64,000 nt of DNA from Mycteria americana (Eukaryota > Chordata > Aves > Ciconiiformes > Ciconiidae). The notes below the pieces were generated by a model. The model worked only from the letters and a program-made list of their open reading frames with translations, was not told the DNA's origin and ran no database searches. The stretch is from contig NC_134366.1 of NCBI RefSeq assembly GCF_035582795.1, positions 107,949,756 to 108,013,755 on the forward strand, written 5' to 3'. Below, one piece after another: positions 1-12,158 of the stretch. How positions within the stretch are numbered: the stretch's first letter is position 1; each line of letters begins with the position of its first letter. The position numbers and the translations under genes are program-made.

Positions 1-96
1 AACTTATTTTAGAAATAATAAAATGTTTGCATTGTTATTTTTTGAATCTTAAGTGTCTGTCTTTCTTCCTTGTTGGTTGATGACTTGGAAACTTAG

Positions 97-127
97 GTTG
101 AAGAAGCACTGAAAGCTCATGGCATTG
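97..127 (+). CDS. Gene 1, first exon in window
   Basis: The 31-base exon lies between a ttag acceptor and a consensus gtaagt donor and reads VEEALKAHGI, ending in phase 1. The other two frames hit a stop. It is short, so on its own it is the weakest exon, but its phase fits the next one. Confidence 0.6.
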
Positions 128-2322
128 GTAAGTACAAGATTTCTTACTTCCTACTCTGTTCTATACATGCACCTTTCTCCCCACCCCAATGTAGTTTTTT
201 ATGAAACAAGAAAAAGACTTTCTCAAGACTTGTGCTTTAAGACCTGTCTAGTGTTCTTTAATGACATAACTATCTAATCCTACAGGAATCAATCAATAAT
301 ATGAGCAAGAGGTATGCAAAGTTTACTAAAAAGCGCTAGTTACAATACTACAAATCACCTACATTAAACTTTTGAGAAACCTTAAAGAATTCAAGACCTT
401 AGAGACCCTCAAGATTTAAAATACATTTAAAAAAACTAAAGCATGTAGAAATACTTTTTTCTGTGTATACCTTATATTTCTTTTTTAAAAGAGCTTATTA
501 AAAATATCTTAATTAGCTGAAGCAAGGTACTTTTAATAGGCTTAATATATCATTAAACCTTCCCCAGGTCTTTATGAACTGGTCTAGTTCCAGAAGGAAT
601 GAAGGTCTAACTATGTTCATAATTGTTCTCCTACTTCTGTTTCATGACGCACCAAAATGTATTTACAGGTTTCTACAGTGCAGTGCTCCTAGAATTTGGT
701 TTGAAAGTTGTGGCCCAAGTATACATAGTCATTGCACCTACCCAGTCTGGGAATTTTTATATGGACAGTAAAGCAAATTTAAATATTTAACAGCTGGATG
801 CTGCTGAAATGGATGCCCTGAAATGTTTAGAGGTGAATTGGCAGATATTCACCGTGCCTTTTTATTTCTTTTTTTTTTTTTTTTTTTAAAGGATTGGTTG
901 GCCACTGAAAAACTTGATGAGTTCTAGTGACCAGAATATGATTAGTGTTGTTAGAGTCTTTGTAGGTTTATCTTCATAACACTTTATTTCTTTTCTTTTA
1001 CTCTTCTGATTGTTTGATTAAGATAATTTCAGAAGATTGGTGGTAATGCAGCCAGTATTAAGTAAAATCTAATTGGCAGGAATGAGCTGGCAGCTTCATC
1101 AGTTGTCAACACAATATAGTTTGTAACTTAAACACTCAAGAAAAGTTTTCATGAAGATTATCTTTGTAATCAAAGCATATGTGACTCTTTCTGATGCAGT
1201 AGTATAGGATGAAGCCTTCTGACTCCCACCTTCTATTTAGGGTTTATTGTAAGCCTTATGTTCAACTTCTTATCAATATCTGATTTTTTAGTAAGAGATT
1301 TCTTGCAACAGGACAGTAACAGGGTTGAGGGGCATTTAAGAGATGAAAAAATCAAATTTACCATTAGCTGGCATTGTTTCAGGCACTGCTTTATTTATTT
1401 ATTTATTTATTTATTTAGTACCATGTAGTAAAATGCTGAGCTTTCTGAATTTCTGAAATTCTATTCTTCTTGTTGTCATATAGTGAGTGCATTAAGCCTC
1501 TATTCAAGGACTAGCAACTTGCTTCCTTTGTGCGCTTGGCATTCCACTCCCAGACACAGAATCTCATCTTGTACAGATGTCTCTCTCTCTCTGGGTTCCT
1601 CAATGGCAGATCATGTTACATGGTAACATGATCTGTCTTACCTTTCTTAAGGTTCTGCAGCCCCAGCCCTATTGCATGCTGTATGTGGATAGAAAAAAAT
1701 ATGACTGGGGAGAGCATAGCTGCAGAACTTTTCAAAAGGATGGGAAGGTTATGGGCTGAGTCAGGTGCCCTGGCAGGCAGCATGTGGGCTGGCAGTTTAA
1801 GCACCTCAAGTTCAGTGCATTTAAACTGAATTGCTGTGATGTATTGGATTAAAATAGTCCTGAAACCTATGAAATGAAGCTTTGTTCATTATAGAATAAA
1901 AGATACTTGCACCGTGGTGAATCAGTCAGGCTTTTCCCTTGTTGAAGGTTGTCTTCTATATAAATTAAATTACAGCCAAAATTGCTTAAAATTGAAGCCA
2001 CTGTTTAATAATTTAATTTTGTAATGTGTGTTTGAACCCTTGTTGTGCGATAACTAGTGGCTCGGTTGGTCTTCCCTCTGTCTGTTTTGTTGAATTGCCT
2101 GATGTTAAATAAATTTGTTATTGTTTGGTGTAAATTATTTTTGACCATTTTTTGCCAAAAAAATCTAATAGTACGTTCAAAACTAAACATAGCTTATTTT
2201 TCTCATGTCAGCAAAAGCTCAAAGAGTTGTGGGTTTGTGGGTTTTTTTTTAAATCCATTATCATACCAAATTGGGTTTTGTACTTACAATTTTATTTCCA
2301 TGTCTGGTTTGTTTTTATTTAG
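128..2322. other. Gene 1 intron
   Basis: AT-rich intron with a poly-T run near 870-889 and a TTTA microsatellite near 1390. No coding exon fits the gene's phase here. Confidence 0.6.
1390..1418. repeat. (TTTA)n microsatellite
   Basis: About seven uninterrupted TTTA units. Confidence 0.9.
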
Positions 2323-2382
2323 TTAAAACTGCAGGTGGCTCAGGGGAGCAAGTGAAAACACCTGTAAAACTTCCTGATTATG
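2323..2382 (+). CDS. Gene 1 exon
   Basis: Sixty bases between tttag and gtaag, phase 1 at both ends. It encodes a Gly/Lys-rich hydrophilic stretch (KTAGGSGEQVKTPVKLPDY). Confidence 0.75.
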
Positions 2383-2819
2383 GTAAGAATGTTTTAATGG
2401 GGGGAAAAAAAAAAAAAGAAAAGAGGGAGAAAGAAAATGTTTTGAGATACATTGTTACAAGTGATCTCTAGACCTTAGCAGGTCATTGGGAATTAATTTC
2501 TGTTCATTGTATTTTCCAACTGCAGTAAAATTTTGTAGTAATACTTAAGACAATATTTGCAAACAAAATGCTATAAAAAGAGTGAAAATAGGATTGGGGG
2601 GATAATGTTTTTCAGTAACTGACTTAATCTGTGATGTGGGGCTGTGTATGAGCAGGGATTCACTTGAATGTAAATTTCTCAGCATATTTTCTCTAGGCCA
2701 AAGGTGAAACTCAGCAGTTAATTTCATTTTGGAGGGGTTTTGTGATGTGACTTGAGACTTTGAAGACTGATTGATAGACGGATGATGTGGGATTACATGA
2801 AATTGATTTTATCTTACAG

Positions 2820-2900
2820 TGCAAACTGAGCCAGAGAGATTTCATGGACAGACCTTGGAAGAACAGCTTAATACATGTAAAGATTCAGAACCTGCACTTG
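2820..2900 (+). CDS. Gene 1 exon
   Basis: Eighty-one bases between ttacag and gtgagg, phase 1 at both ends. It encodes a Glu/Gln-rich linker (QTEPERFHGQTLEEQL) just before the zinc finger. Confidence 0.8.
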
Positions 2901-3572
2901 GTGAGGGTTTTTAATACTGTAATTGTTTGCTTGTGTGATGTTTACCTTTAGAGAGTATTGAGTAATTTTTTTAAAATGTAAAATTAGATAATGTGTAATA
3001 AATTCTTAAGTTTACATTGATTACCTAATAGTATGGTATGAAAGTGACTGATCCTAGTGACAAAATCATTGGATTTGGCCTGGAATATTTTTGATTAGGG
3101 TAGATGCCACAGGTTGAAAGAATGCTCTAGAAACAGTCTAAGGTGATATGATAGAAAGGAACTTTGACTCAAATTATTGTTACTATTTGCAATTTAACTG
3201 CCAATCCTGTGGATGGAAGGGACAGTGGAGTGGACAGGAAAAATAACTACAAGGCATATATTAAAATACATTCCCTTCTAAATAGTTACAAAATAATTGT
3301 TGCTATTAATTTTTTAGGTGATTTAAAAAAAAAAAAATTGTCAAGTTCTATGTGGTAAACATAAGGCACAGTAAAGAAGTTTTGTACCTTTGGTGTTGAG
3401 GAAGTCTAGACACCCAAAAGATAAAATAACAAAATAATGATGATTCTGAAAATCTTGATTCACGTGTTTGGCATGCAATAGTAATAGTTTCCTTTAATGT
3501 CTCTTTTTTAACTAGCACTGATTATTTGTTTCAGCAAACATCAAATTTCCTAACTTTTTTTTATCAATACAG

Positions 3573-3709
3573 GACTTAATTATATAATTGAATACCGCTC
3601 AAAAGACAATTTCCCTTTTCTCTATGAATGTCAACTGTGCCACTGTAAAACAGGACTGAGTAACATGTTCATGCATGTTTGTGGTTCCAAGCATAGACTG
3701 GCATACCTG
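3573..3709 (+). CDS. Gene 1 zinc-finger exon
   Basis: The 137-base exon starts in phase 1 and ends in phase 0 at a gtaag donor. It encodes a beta-rich lead-in (GLNYIIEYRSK), then YECQLCHCKTG and MFMHVCGSKHRLAYL. The zinc ligands would be the two Cys of CQLC and the two His of H-x5-H. The 11-residue gap is one shorter than the usual 12 of U1/matrin fingers. Extra cysteines (HCK, HVC) lie inside the finger. A Leu/Tyr helix follows, as in other U1-like fingers. Confidence 0.85.
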
Positions 3710-4109
3710 GTAAGTTTTCAGAGTAAAGATTTTTTTGGCTTTTTTTTTAAAATTAATAATTTAAGTAGAGAATTTGGTAGTCATATTATGATTAAAAAAA
3801 AAAAGTGTTACATAACCTTTGTGAAAATGTGTGTGTTTGTGTTGCAGCCGTGCAATTTGGTTTATGCTGGGATAAATAGATTTAAAATTCTTCTCATCAA
3901 TAATGTATATGCCTGTCCACTGCTGACACTGAGTTTCTAGTTTATTCTGTTTTGGTTGACCAGTAATGCCAATAGTGAAATCTGCAGCTAAAATTGACTA
4001 GAAGTAGGTTTTTGGCTAAATTTTGTATTATCTTAAAGAACTGGATCAATGAAGAAATTGTTCCATCTTTCAGATGCTTTAGACTAAAAGGAACATAATT
4101 GTAAATGAA

Positions 4110-4230
4110 TGTGATATGTATTGGATAGAGGCTGTGGCTTGGAATGAGGGGAAAAAAAAGTTTTATTCCCAGTTTTGTGGCTGGACAAGCCATGTAAGTT
4201 CTGTGCCTGTTTTCTGGAAATTTGCAAAGC
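4110..4230 (+). repeat. Possible ancient tRNA-type SINE (MIR-like)
   Basis: The order of words (gaggctgtggcttgg, attcccagttttgtggctgg, caagccatgtaagttctgtgcctgttt) follows the layout of a core-SINE such as MIR. It is strongly decayed, so the call rests on pattern memory only. Confidence 0.3.
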
Positions 4231-4719
4231 TCTTAACGTTCATGTCAGCCCACAAATGCTTAAACACATTTTGCTTTGAACTGTTTATTTTTTTCAGTAT
4301 GTTTAGAGAAATGAGGCTGTCCAGTCTTTGAATGCTTACTTGAATATATTTGTTCAGGACGGGTTTTAACAAAACTGAGAAAGCAATATTCTGAAAAGTA
4401 TTTTGATACTTTCCATAAAGTATCTGTTCAAAGTTGGTAGTATATCCCATGTATCTTGAAGTCATAGAACGTTGTCAAGTCTGTGTGGCATTTTGAGGCA
4501 GTTTGAGAGCTAATGTTGTTGGGTGTATTGCGATGTATCTGCAATGATATCCTTTGTAAACATCATGCTGTTTTTGGTCATTAATTCAGATGTATATGCT
4601 GAGTGAGACTTGTATTGGTGGTTTTGATATTCTCAGCTCTTGTATTTCTTGTTTACTTTGAACTGTTTCCTGCAATTCTGAATCTTATGCTTGTTAACTG
4701 CATCTCTGTTCTATTCTTA

Positions 4720-5480
4720 AATACTATAAAATATAATAATTCAGGAAGGATAACTCTTAAGTCATGCACCTGGGATGGATTAACCCTAGGCAGTGGGACA
4801 GGCAGGAGACTAAATGGCTGGAATTTGCTCTGCTGAAAAGTAGCTGGGGGTCCTGGTGGACAAGAAGCTTAAGATAAGTAGTGTACCTTGGCATCAAAAA
4901 AGGCTAACAGCAAGCTGAGCCATACTAACAAGGGTATAGCCAGTAGATCAAGGGAAGTGATTATTCCCTTGTTCTTGATACTTGTTAGGCCATATCTAGA
5001 ATATTGTGTCCAGTTTTGTGCTACTGCAGACAAGAAAGTTATTGATGAAATTGGGCAAGTCCAGTGGAGAGCTGCCAAGATGGTCAGGGGGCTGAAGCAC
5101 TTGCCCTGTGAGGAGAGGCTAAGGTAATTGGGCTTGTTCAGGCTGGAGAAGAAAAAGCGTCAGGGGGATCTAATAGTAGCCCTCCAATACCTCAGGGAAA
5201 GTTATTAAGAAGGCAGAATCAGGCCCTTTATGGAGGTGCGTGGCAGTAACATAAATTCAAACAGGGGAGTTTCGTACTTGTTATAAGGAAGAAGTTTTTC
5301 ACTGTGAGGGCAGTAAAGCATTGGAGCAGGTTGCCCGGAGAGATGAGGGAATCTCTGTATTCACAGGTTTTTAAGACCGGAGTGGACAAAGCACTATGCA
5401 ACCAGTTCAGCGTTCAGTGTCAACCCTGTTTTGAGCAGAAGATTTGGCTTCAGTCCCCTAAATTATTCTGTGATTCTATA
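4720..5480 (+). mobile_element. CR1 LINE, 3' fragment (old)
   Basis: Typical CR1 reverse-transcriptase-end and 3' UTR landmarks occur in order on the + strand: gggggtcctggtggacaag, aggccatatctagaatattg, tgaggagaggctaagg, tttttcactgtgagggcagt, ggagcaggttgcccggagag, and the terminal tgtgattctat. It lies in a gene 1 intron, in sense orientation. Indels and stops have destroyed the frame. The 5' truncation is usual for CR1. Confidence 0.85.
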
Positions 5481-5616
5481 CACAATCGTTTTAATAAGTT
5501 CTGCTATGTATTTGTAAAAGTTGATTTATTTCCCATGATTATTAGCTGTGCTAGATCTGGAAAGAGTTGCGTAGGATAAAGTGTGACCTCAGGATTTGCA
5601 TTTCCTTATTTTCTAG

Positions 5617-5739
5617 AAACAACATTATCCTGAGATAGCAGAATCTGATGAAGTTAAGGGTAAAGGCTCCGAACTGAACAGAAAAGTTAGGCAAGTTGCA
5701 TTAACAATTGAGAAGAAAGAAGGAAGAAAACAAATAAAG
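5617..5739 (+). CDS. Gene 1 exon
   Basis: The 123-base exon, phase 0 to 0, lies between ttctag and gtacat. It continues directly from the finger helix (KQHYPEIAESDEVKG) into a basic helix (RKVRQVALTIEKKEGRKQIK) that could serve in nucleic-acid contact or nuclear import. Confidence 0.85.
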
Positions 5740-7340
5740 GTACATATCTTTAAGAATTCCAGAAGTTTTATATTTATTTAAAAAAAAAAAAGTAAGTAAT
5801 TTCTGTTACGGTGGGCAGATCTGCTTTGGATGGTACGGAAATCTTGCCTTTTTAACCTTTATTGCAAGTGCTTTTTGTCATCTTAATAATTTTTCCAGGG
5901 TTACTCTGGACACAATTTCCCATTGGTCACTCCCGTCATAAGTATTTCTCTTGTTTGAAATAATACTCATGCTACCTGAGTAAATGAAATATGACTCTAG
6001 AGTGCACAAATAACACAAAATATCTATATTAATATTTAATCAATTCCCAGCTGGGGGTGTGTATGTGTAAAATAACTTGTTTCATAGTTGCTAGGAAACT
6101 ATGACTTTTCTGAATTAGTTTCTGCTTTGTTAGCACCTTGTGGCAATTCTTGGAGGAGCCAGGTAAAAATTCTGCTAGTACAGAGGGAAGTGTGGGAATT
6201 TGCAGGTAGATATGAGATTATCAGCAATGCCATGGGATCACAGGAGCACCGCAAGCTTAAATTCTTGGGGAGCTGTACCCTTAGAAGCATGTTCTTATGA
6301 AGGTTTCTTCATATTGCTTTCTGTTGATATTTACGCCACAATAGTATTTAGAAATGTTTACCACCTTTATCTGGGCAGGATATTGGCAAAGTTTCTTCTT
6401 GAGGTGTACCTTACCACTCTGATGACAAGCTTACTCAGGTGCTTAGTGTTCTTTATGGTATACGTTAAATTTTTCTCCATCAATTTCAATATCTGTCAAC
6501 CTCCTGCTTGTTAAGCAGTGTTTCTTGGCAAGATCTCTTGCTAATGCTACTTAATGTGCAGAGGCTATGTCTCATTTCAAAGTGGAGTTCACAATGTTAC
6601 TGTATTTAAGCTTGTTATGTCCTGCCCATCTGAAAAAAGACCTGTGTTTCTTCCTGTGCGGTACTATCACAGCTAGGCTCAAGGATGAGAGCCTGTACTG
6701 ATCCTACTCTTCTTTGATTAAAAAAAGTATGGGAATATTGGAAGATCAAGCCTTTCTTCTAGAGTGAATGCTCTAGAAGGGAGAGATTTCAGATCATCAA
6801 ATTCAATCTGTCTGCATATCCTTCATCTTTAACCTCTGCTTAAAAAGAAAAACAAAACTGACTATTGGCAGCAACTACTTCTTTTGACCTACTTAATTCA
6901 AATTTCTTCTTGACTCAAGACTGTACATTTTACTTGAGGTTTATGTTCATGGATATAGAAATAATTAATTCCAGCTATATTTTGTAGACTGTTTTGTTTT
7001 TCTAGGAACAGTTTCACTACATCCATAGCAAATCCATCCTTGATTTAAGGAACTTTTCAATAGAACGTGCATAACCTGGTTTAATTTTACTGCTATAGTT
7101 TCTGAAACCAGCTATTTGATTTTTTTTTTTTTTTAAGCTCTAACAAAAATTTAATTGTGGTAAATAAGTGTCCAGGTAACTGACTGACTGACTTTTTGAA
7201 TATCCATTCAGGGATTTACACTTATGTGTTTAACGCGACTGGTCATATATTGTTAAAAAATAAAATATTTAACTCTGATGAAATACCTGTGGAATAATTT
7301 TATCCACAAAATAGCTAACATAAATGGGTTTTATTTTTAG
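5740..7340. other. Gene 1 intron
   Basis: AT-rich intron with poly-A and poly-T runs (about 5780 and 7120). I see no exon or recognisable repeat in it. Confidence 0.5.
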
Positions 7341-7383
7341 GTTGTTACAGATGCTCCAATGATGAGGAGGAGATGGCAAGAGT
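7341..7383 (+). CDS. Gene 1 exon
   Basis: Forty-three bases between ttttag and gtaagt, phase 0 to 1, encoding VVTDAPMMRRRWQE. The Arg-rich patch extends the basic region after the finger. Confidence 0.75.
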
Positions 7384-8550
7384 GTAAGTGTGCTCAGTGG
7401 GATGTAAATTGCACATTTCTAATTTGGGTAAACTCCCTTTGATCTGAATCAGCTTGATTTAAGGGCAAATTGAAAGATTTGGTCAGTCATTGTAGTGTGT
7501 GCTTATGTTCTAAACTGCGTTTTGTACAGTTTATGTTGAAAATTTGATGGATGAACAAGTTCTTCCATGGGCAACATAACTAGAGAGACCTGTTTTGTAT
7601 GGCTTTGTTCTCTCTCCCTCTTTCCATCCCAGTCCCCCTCGCTTCCCAGGATCCTTTTCCTATGATTTCTTTTTATCTGGTAACTGCTGTAGTCTCTGCA
7701 GTGCCAACTACTCATGAGCATTTTGGTGAACTGGGCAAAAGGAGCAGGTTGGAGCTCTGTGCGTGTATTTAATTTGCAGCCCAGAAAGCCAGGCAGAATT
7801 CTTAAAGTGTAGCTATAGCTCTTACCTGGGGAAGAAAACTTCCTGTTTTACTAGCCATTGATACTCACAAAATTGTAGGAACATGGTATCTGTGAGACTT
7901 CTCCACTCAGTTTAATCTTTCAAAACTCATTGTAGTACAATGTCATCCAGATGGACAGACAGTACAACTGCATGCCACTTTTGGAAATAGCTAAAAATTG
8001 CTACGAGACCTTCATTCCCAGACCTGCATGAAAAATAAAGATTTTAATTAAAACTAACGTACTTAATTTTAATGCGTATTAGTATGTAAATGGTGTCTTA
8101 AAATAGCTCAATAGAAGCAATGAGAAGATTATAATGATCTAGATTAGCATTGTCATACTCTGAAGAGGAAAGATATCTGTTTTGAATCTAGGAAAGTGTT
8201 TTGAAATAGGTTGAATCCTATTCAAATTACGTTTCTTGACTGTAACCTATTGATTAATGTGTCTAATTTTGCACATGGCTACGTGGCATTCTACTATATT
8301 TATAATACTTACATCTTTTAAGAAATTTATGTATGTAATTATTACTAGGTTATAAAATATTTAAAACTTTGTTATTAATTTGTAGTTCATATTTAATATG
8401 CTTTCACATAATAATGCTTATAAAATTATTCTTAAAGTTTGTAACTAATAGTGCACAGAAACAGAGCTAGTTGAAATTGAAGTGCAGTTTTAGAACCTTC
8501 CTCTATCAAGATAATGTCCATTGTGCTACATTTCAAGCATGTTTGTTTAG

Positions 8551-8667
8551 ATCCTAATACAGATGACAGCCCTTCAAAAGCTAAAGTTCAGCATGTGGAT
8601 ATGTCACTTAGTAATGAAGAAAAAACAAACTGTAAAAATAAGGATGGAATGCCAGACCCTATTCAAG
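8551..8667 (+). CDS. Gene 1 exon
   Basis: The 117-base exon, phase 1 to 1, lies between tttag and gtaaga. It encodes a Ser/Asp/Lys-rich, probably disordered segment (DDSPSKAKVQHVDMSLSNEE). Confidence 0.8.
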
Positions 8668-9485
8668 GTAAGAGAAAAATGGGGTTTTTTATTAATTTTT
8701 TTTTAACTTTCACCAATGCATGAATTATTTACTCTGTATGTGCCTGTTCATAGCTTCTATAGTTATGTTCTGCTATAGAAGGTGAATTTGCACAGTGTGT
8801 GGATGGGTTTGGGGTCTGTGGCAGAGAAAAGAGTAATCCCAGTGTTTGCAAAGAAAGCAGTCCAGTTTTACTTAACGTTGCTGGATACGTTAGAACAGAA
8901 ACAAGACAAGATTCATAATTAGAAAATTTTACTATGCATGGTTTTAGGGGAAGGCACAGACTCTTTTTGGGCATATAAACTGTTCTTCGGTGTCAGGAAA
9001 AAAAATGGGGACAGCTGCATGCCAGGCTGTTTGTTTAGAGCACAAGGAGAATAAAAAGGAAATAGTTTGGATAGATTTTTTTTTTTTTTTAACGACATCT
9101 AAAGTATTTGACTAATGTTTATTTTCTTGAAAACAAAACCAGAATTAAATATAAAAATCAGTGAACACCATGTAACTGAATAAGCATTAGAAGTTGCTGC
9201 TTGGTTGTGGACTTAATGTCAAAGATGAGATTAGGGTTCTATCTAAATGCATTATAATTATTCTCATTCAGAATATTTCTGATCAGAAATACAAACTTGT
9301 GCTTCATGGCTGAATCAAATATTTGATTTTTAGGTTCAGTTTTTATTTTATTTCTTCACAAGATACCTTACTTTCACCTTCAGGTTTTATTGATGTTATA
9401 TTTTAAAAAAAATTCTAAGCAAAGAATACTTTTAAATTAAAATATTGGAAAACCATTACTAAATATACTGATTTTGATGTTTTAG

Positions 9486-9624
9486 ATGAAAAGAGTGTTC
9501 AAGAGGAGCAAGAAAGTCAGAAAGAACAGGCAAAACCAGATGAGAAGGTTGAACCTAATAAGGCTATTGAAAGCAGCAAAGGCAGCAAGACTGAAGAAGG
9601 CAGCAAAGGCAACAACTCACAAAA
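9486..9624 (+). CDS. Gene 1 exon with small internal repeat
   Basis: The 139-base exon starts in phase 1 after ttttag and ends in phase 2 at a weak donor (AAAA before gtaaaa). It encodes a highly charged stretch (SVQEEQESQKEQAKPDEK) and a Ser-Lys-Gly repeat from a duplicated AGCAAAGGC-type unit. If the donor is not used, the frame meets TAA at once (9626-9628), so retention of this intron would end the protein here. The phase-2 join to the next exon makes a Lys codon and keeps the frame open. Confidence 0.75.
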
Positions 9625-11720
9625 GTAAAACAAACAAAAAACCCCCCCATATCCCTTTAAATTTACTCAAAGGAAAATGTAGATGATAACTGTCTACTCT
9701 GGATTTGCACAGAGTACGCTGTGACGAAGAAAGGCATGCTATAGTAGTAAAATACTTGTCTTCTGAAATTGTGCTCAGCTGTAAACCTCTTTCATCAACA
9801 GAAAACCTGGTGTATGTAAAGTGACCTCAGATTTTGCTCTAGATGCAACTAGTTTTTATATTTAACCGTGTTATCCTTAAGTAATAATCCTCATGTACTA
9901 CAAGTTCAAAAAGAACGTTCCCTTGTGGTTTAAAGAAACCCTCTGGTATGGCTTCAAGTCAGATAATTACGGTGGTATATGGACTGATTTTAGAAGGAAA
10001 AGATAATCAGTAAATAGCTGTAACAACTGGGGTTCATCTTTACAAAAGATTTCATGGAGGAACAATAAGTATTGTGTGTGGTTCTAAAATGGTGAAACTG
10101 TGCTTGCTGTTTGTAAACATCTTTATTAATAACAGTATTGTGAGTTTAGGTTGAACTATCAGCCTTTGTGTGAGGGGGATATCTCCAACATCACTCATCT
10201 TTGTGCAACACTAGGAACCACAGGAAAGCATTCGATAAGGGATATAATACACGCATCAACCCGAACATAAGACTTTGGTTCCAGCAACCAGTTCTTTGGT
10301 TTTGCTCTAATGACATTCTCTTGGAATGTTTCTTAACTTTAAACTGGTAGTATCTCTCCCAGACATGGAGGGCTAACACCTTTTGCTTGTTTACTGTTAT
10401 CCAGTAAAAGGATACATTTTCTTGTTCCTGAAATGTCTTTTTGTAGGACTTCTGCCTCCCTATGAGGCTACCATTAAGGAAAAGGATTAATTGAAACCAG
10501 ATTCAAGTCCAGGTTTATGGATCTTTGTGTTCATTTGTCCAGCTTTCAAATAACTGTAACAGTTCTTAATCTGGAGAGTGAACTAGTTTATGAAAACATC
10601 AAAAATAGGGAACTAATAAAAGCTCAGACATTCACATCTGGAAATGCTGCTGTCTATTTCTACCTGACACTGATCCTCATTGTGCAGTTCTGTACTTTAA
10701 GAGCAGCATCCTTTGGAAAATCACTTAATGTTGTTCTTTTAATCCACTTGTTCAGATAGATCCTGGGTAACTATGAGCAGCCAGGTGCTTCAGCAAGAAA
10801 CTGATTTGGAAGTTAGTTACTAAATTAGGACTTCAGCTTGTTCCTTTACTGTTTATTTTTGTGAGACTTCTGAGGGATCTGAACTCAATATATGGTTTCT
10901 TAAAAGGAATAAGATCAGATTCTCACTGACAGCAAACAGTCAAATGATGTTTCCACTTAAAGATTCTGCAATATCAGTCTGAGACTTTCTATTACTCCTA
11001 ATTTCTTTGTACTGAAGTTCTGCACAGACGGTCATCTGAAGATGTAAATTATTTTGAGTTCATTAAATGTATCATCTGCTCTTACTACAGTTTTGATTCC
11101 TAAGAAAGATTTCAAGAAAGAGGAGGGCTTAGGCGTGGCAGTCATATGGTTTTGGTTAATTTAAAAAAAAAACAAAACACCACTCTCAGCCCTTGTTCCT
11201 GGGCTTGCAAAGGGATGGAACGCATCAATACTAGTTGTAGTTGCACAACAGTGCAAACATGGGTTACTAACTTTTAGTCATATGAACCTTTGTATGCCCA
11301 GTATCTCTGTGGCTACATTGTAAAATACTTCTTTTTATAGCTGAATTTTTGTAAAGGCAAATTTGTGAAGTGCTGATAAAAATCATACTGTAATTAGGGG
11401 GCTTGTCTTTCTGCAATGCATACAAAAATCTTACAGCTTTTACTACCAATGTCAAACTTTTTTCTTAACTCTGGGTTTTAGAACTTACATACTGGCTAAT
11501 CACACTAAAAAAACCCTCATAAATATTTTTTACTATGATATCTGGGACCACTTGGGATTTCTGCAAGGAAATAATATGTGACCTTTCAGAGTGTGTCAGA
11601 AATACTGTGGAAGTAGTGTGCCAGGAATTTAAACTGTTTATCAGTCATTGACTGACTACACATTTTTGATAGATCAACCAACTGTATACTGTTTTATCTC
11701 TTTATTTATTCTATCTTAAG
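9625..11720. other. Gene 1 intron (about 2.1 kb)
   Basis: AT-rich sequence with no exon that fits the gene's phase. Its first bases contain the in-frame TAA that would end the protein if the intron were kept. Confidence 0.5.
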
Positions 11721-11766
11721 GTGTGAGACCAATAAACAATCGCAGGAAGAAAACGATGGAGTTGAG
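11721..11766 (+). CDS. Gene 1 exon
   Basis: Forty-six bases between cttaag and gtgaat, phase 2 to 0, reading CETNKQSQEENDGVE. It is short and acidic; the evidence is the exact phase match on both sides. Confidence 0.7.
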
Positions 11767-12098
11767 GTGAATATTTTTCCGTTAATGGGTTGCTCCAGTT
11801 TAGAAATAGTTGGGGAAATAATTACATTAATATGTGACTGACAATGGTGTTTGCTTTTGCTTATTCAAATTAATAATATTATTGACAATAAATTAGCTAC
11901 AAGTTACTAAGCAAAACTAATAAGAACAAGGTTTTTTCCTACTTTGTCATGAAAACACATGTACACATTTCATACAAGCACATGCTATTTAATTAGAGCA
12001 AGAATCTAGAATAACCATAATAATAATTACTGTTTAGTTGTAGTTATAATTACTGCACATAATAGATCTCTGGACTTTTTTTTTTTAATATTGAACAG

Positions 12099-12158
12099 CA
12101 AGAATTTACAGCAAATACTGAAGAATTCACTAGCCAAGAAGAACTGTTGGGTTATTTG
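12099..12158 (+). CDS. Gene 1 exon
   Basis: Sixty bases between gaacag and gtgagt, phase 0 to 0. It encodes an acidic amphipathic stretch (TANTEEFTSQEELLGYL) that begins a probable helical module. Confidence 0.8.

Noticed and set aside
794..832. Possible 39-base exon (LDAAEMDALKCLE) between ttaacag and gtgaat
   Set aside because: It is phase 0 at both ends, while the exons on either side need phase 1; inserting it creates an immediate stop.
4163..4465. Minus-strand 100-codon frame
   Set aside because: It is AT-rich intronic sequence with no splice context, overlapping a probable old SINE.
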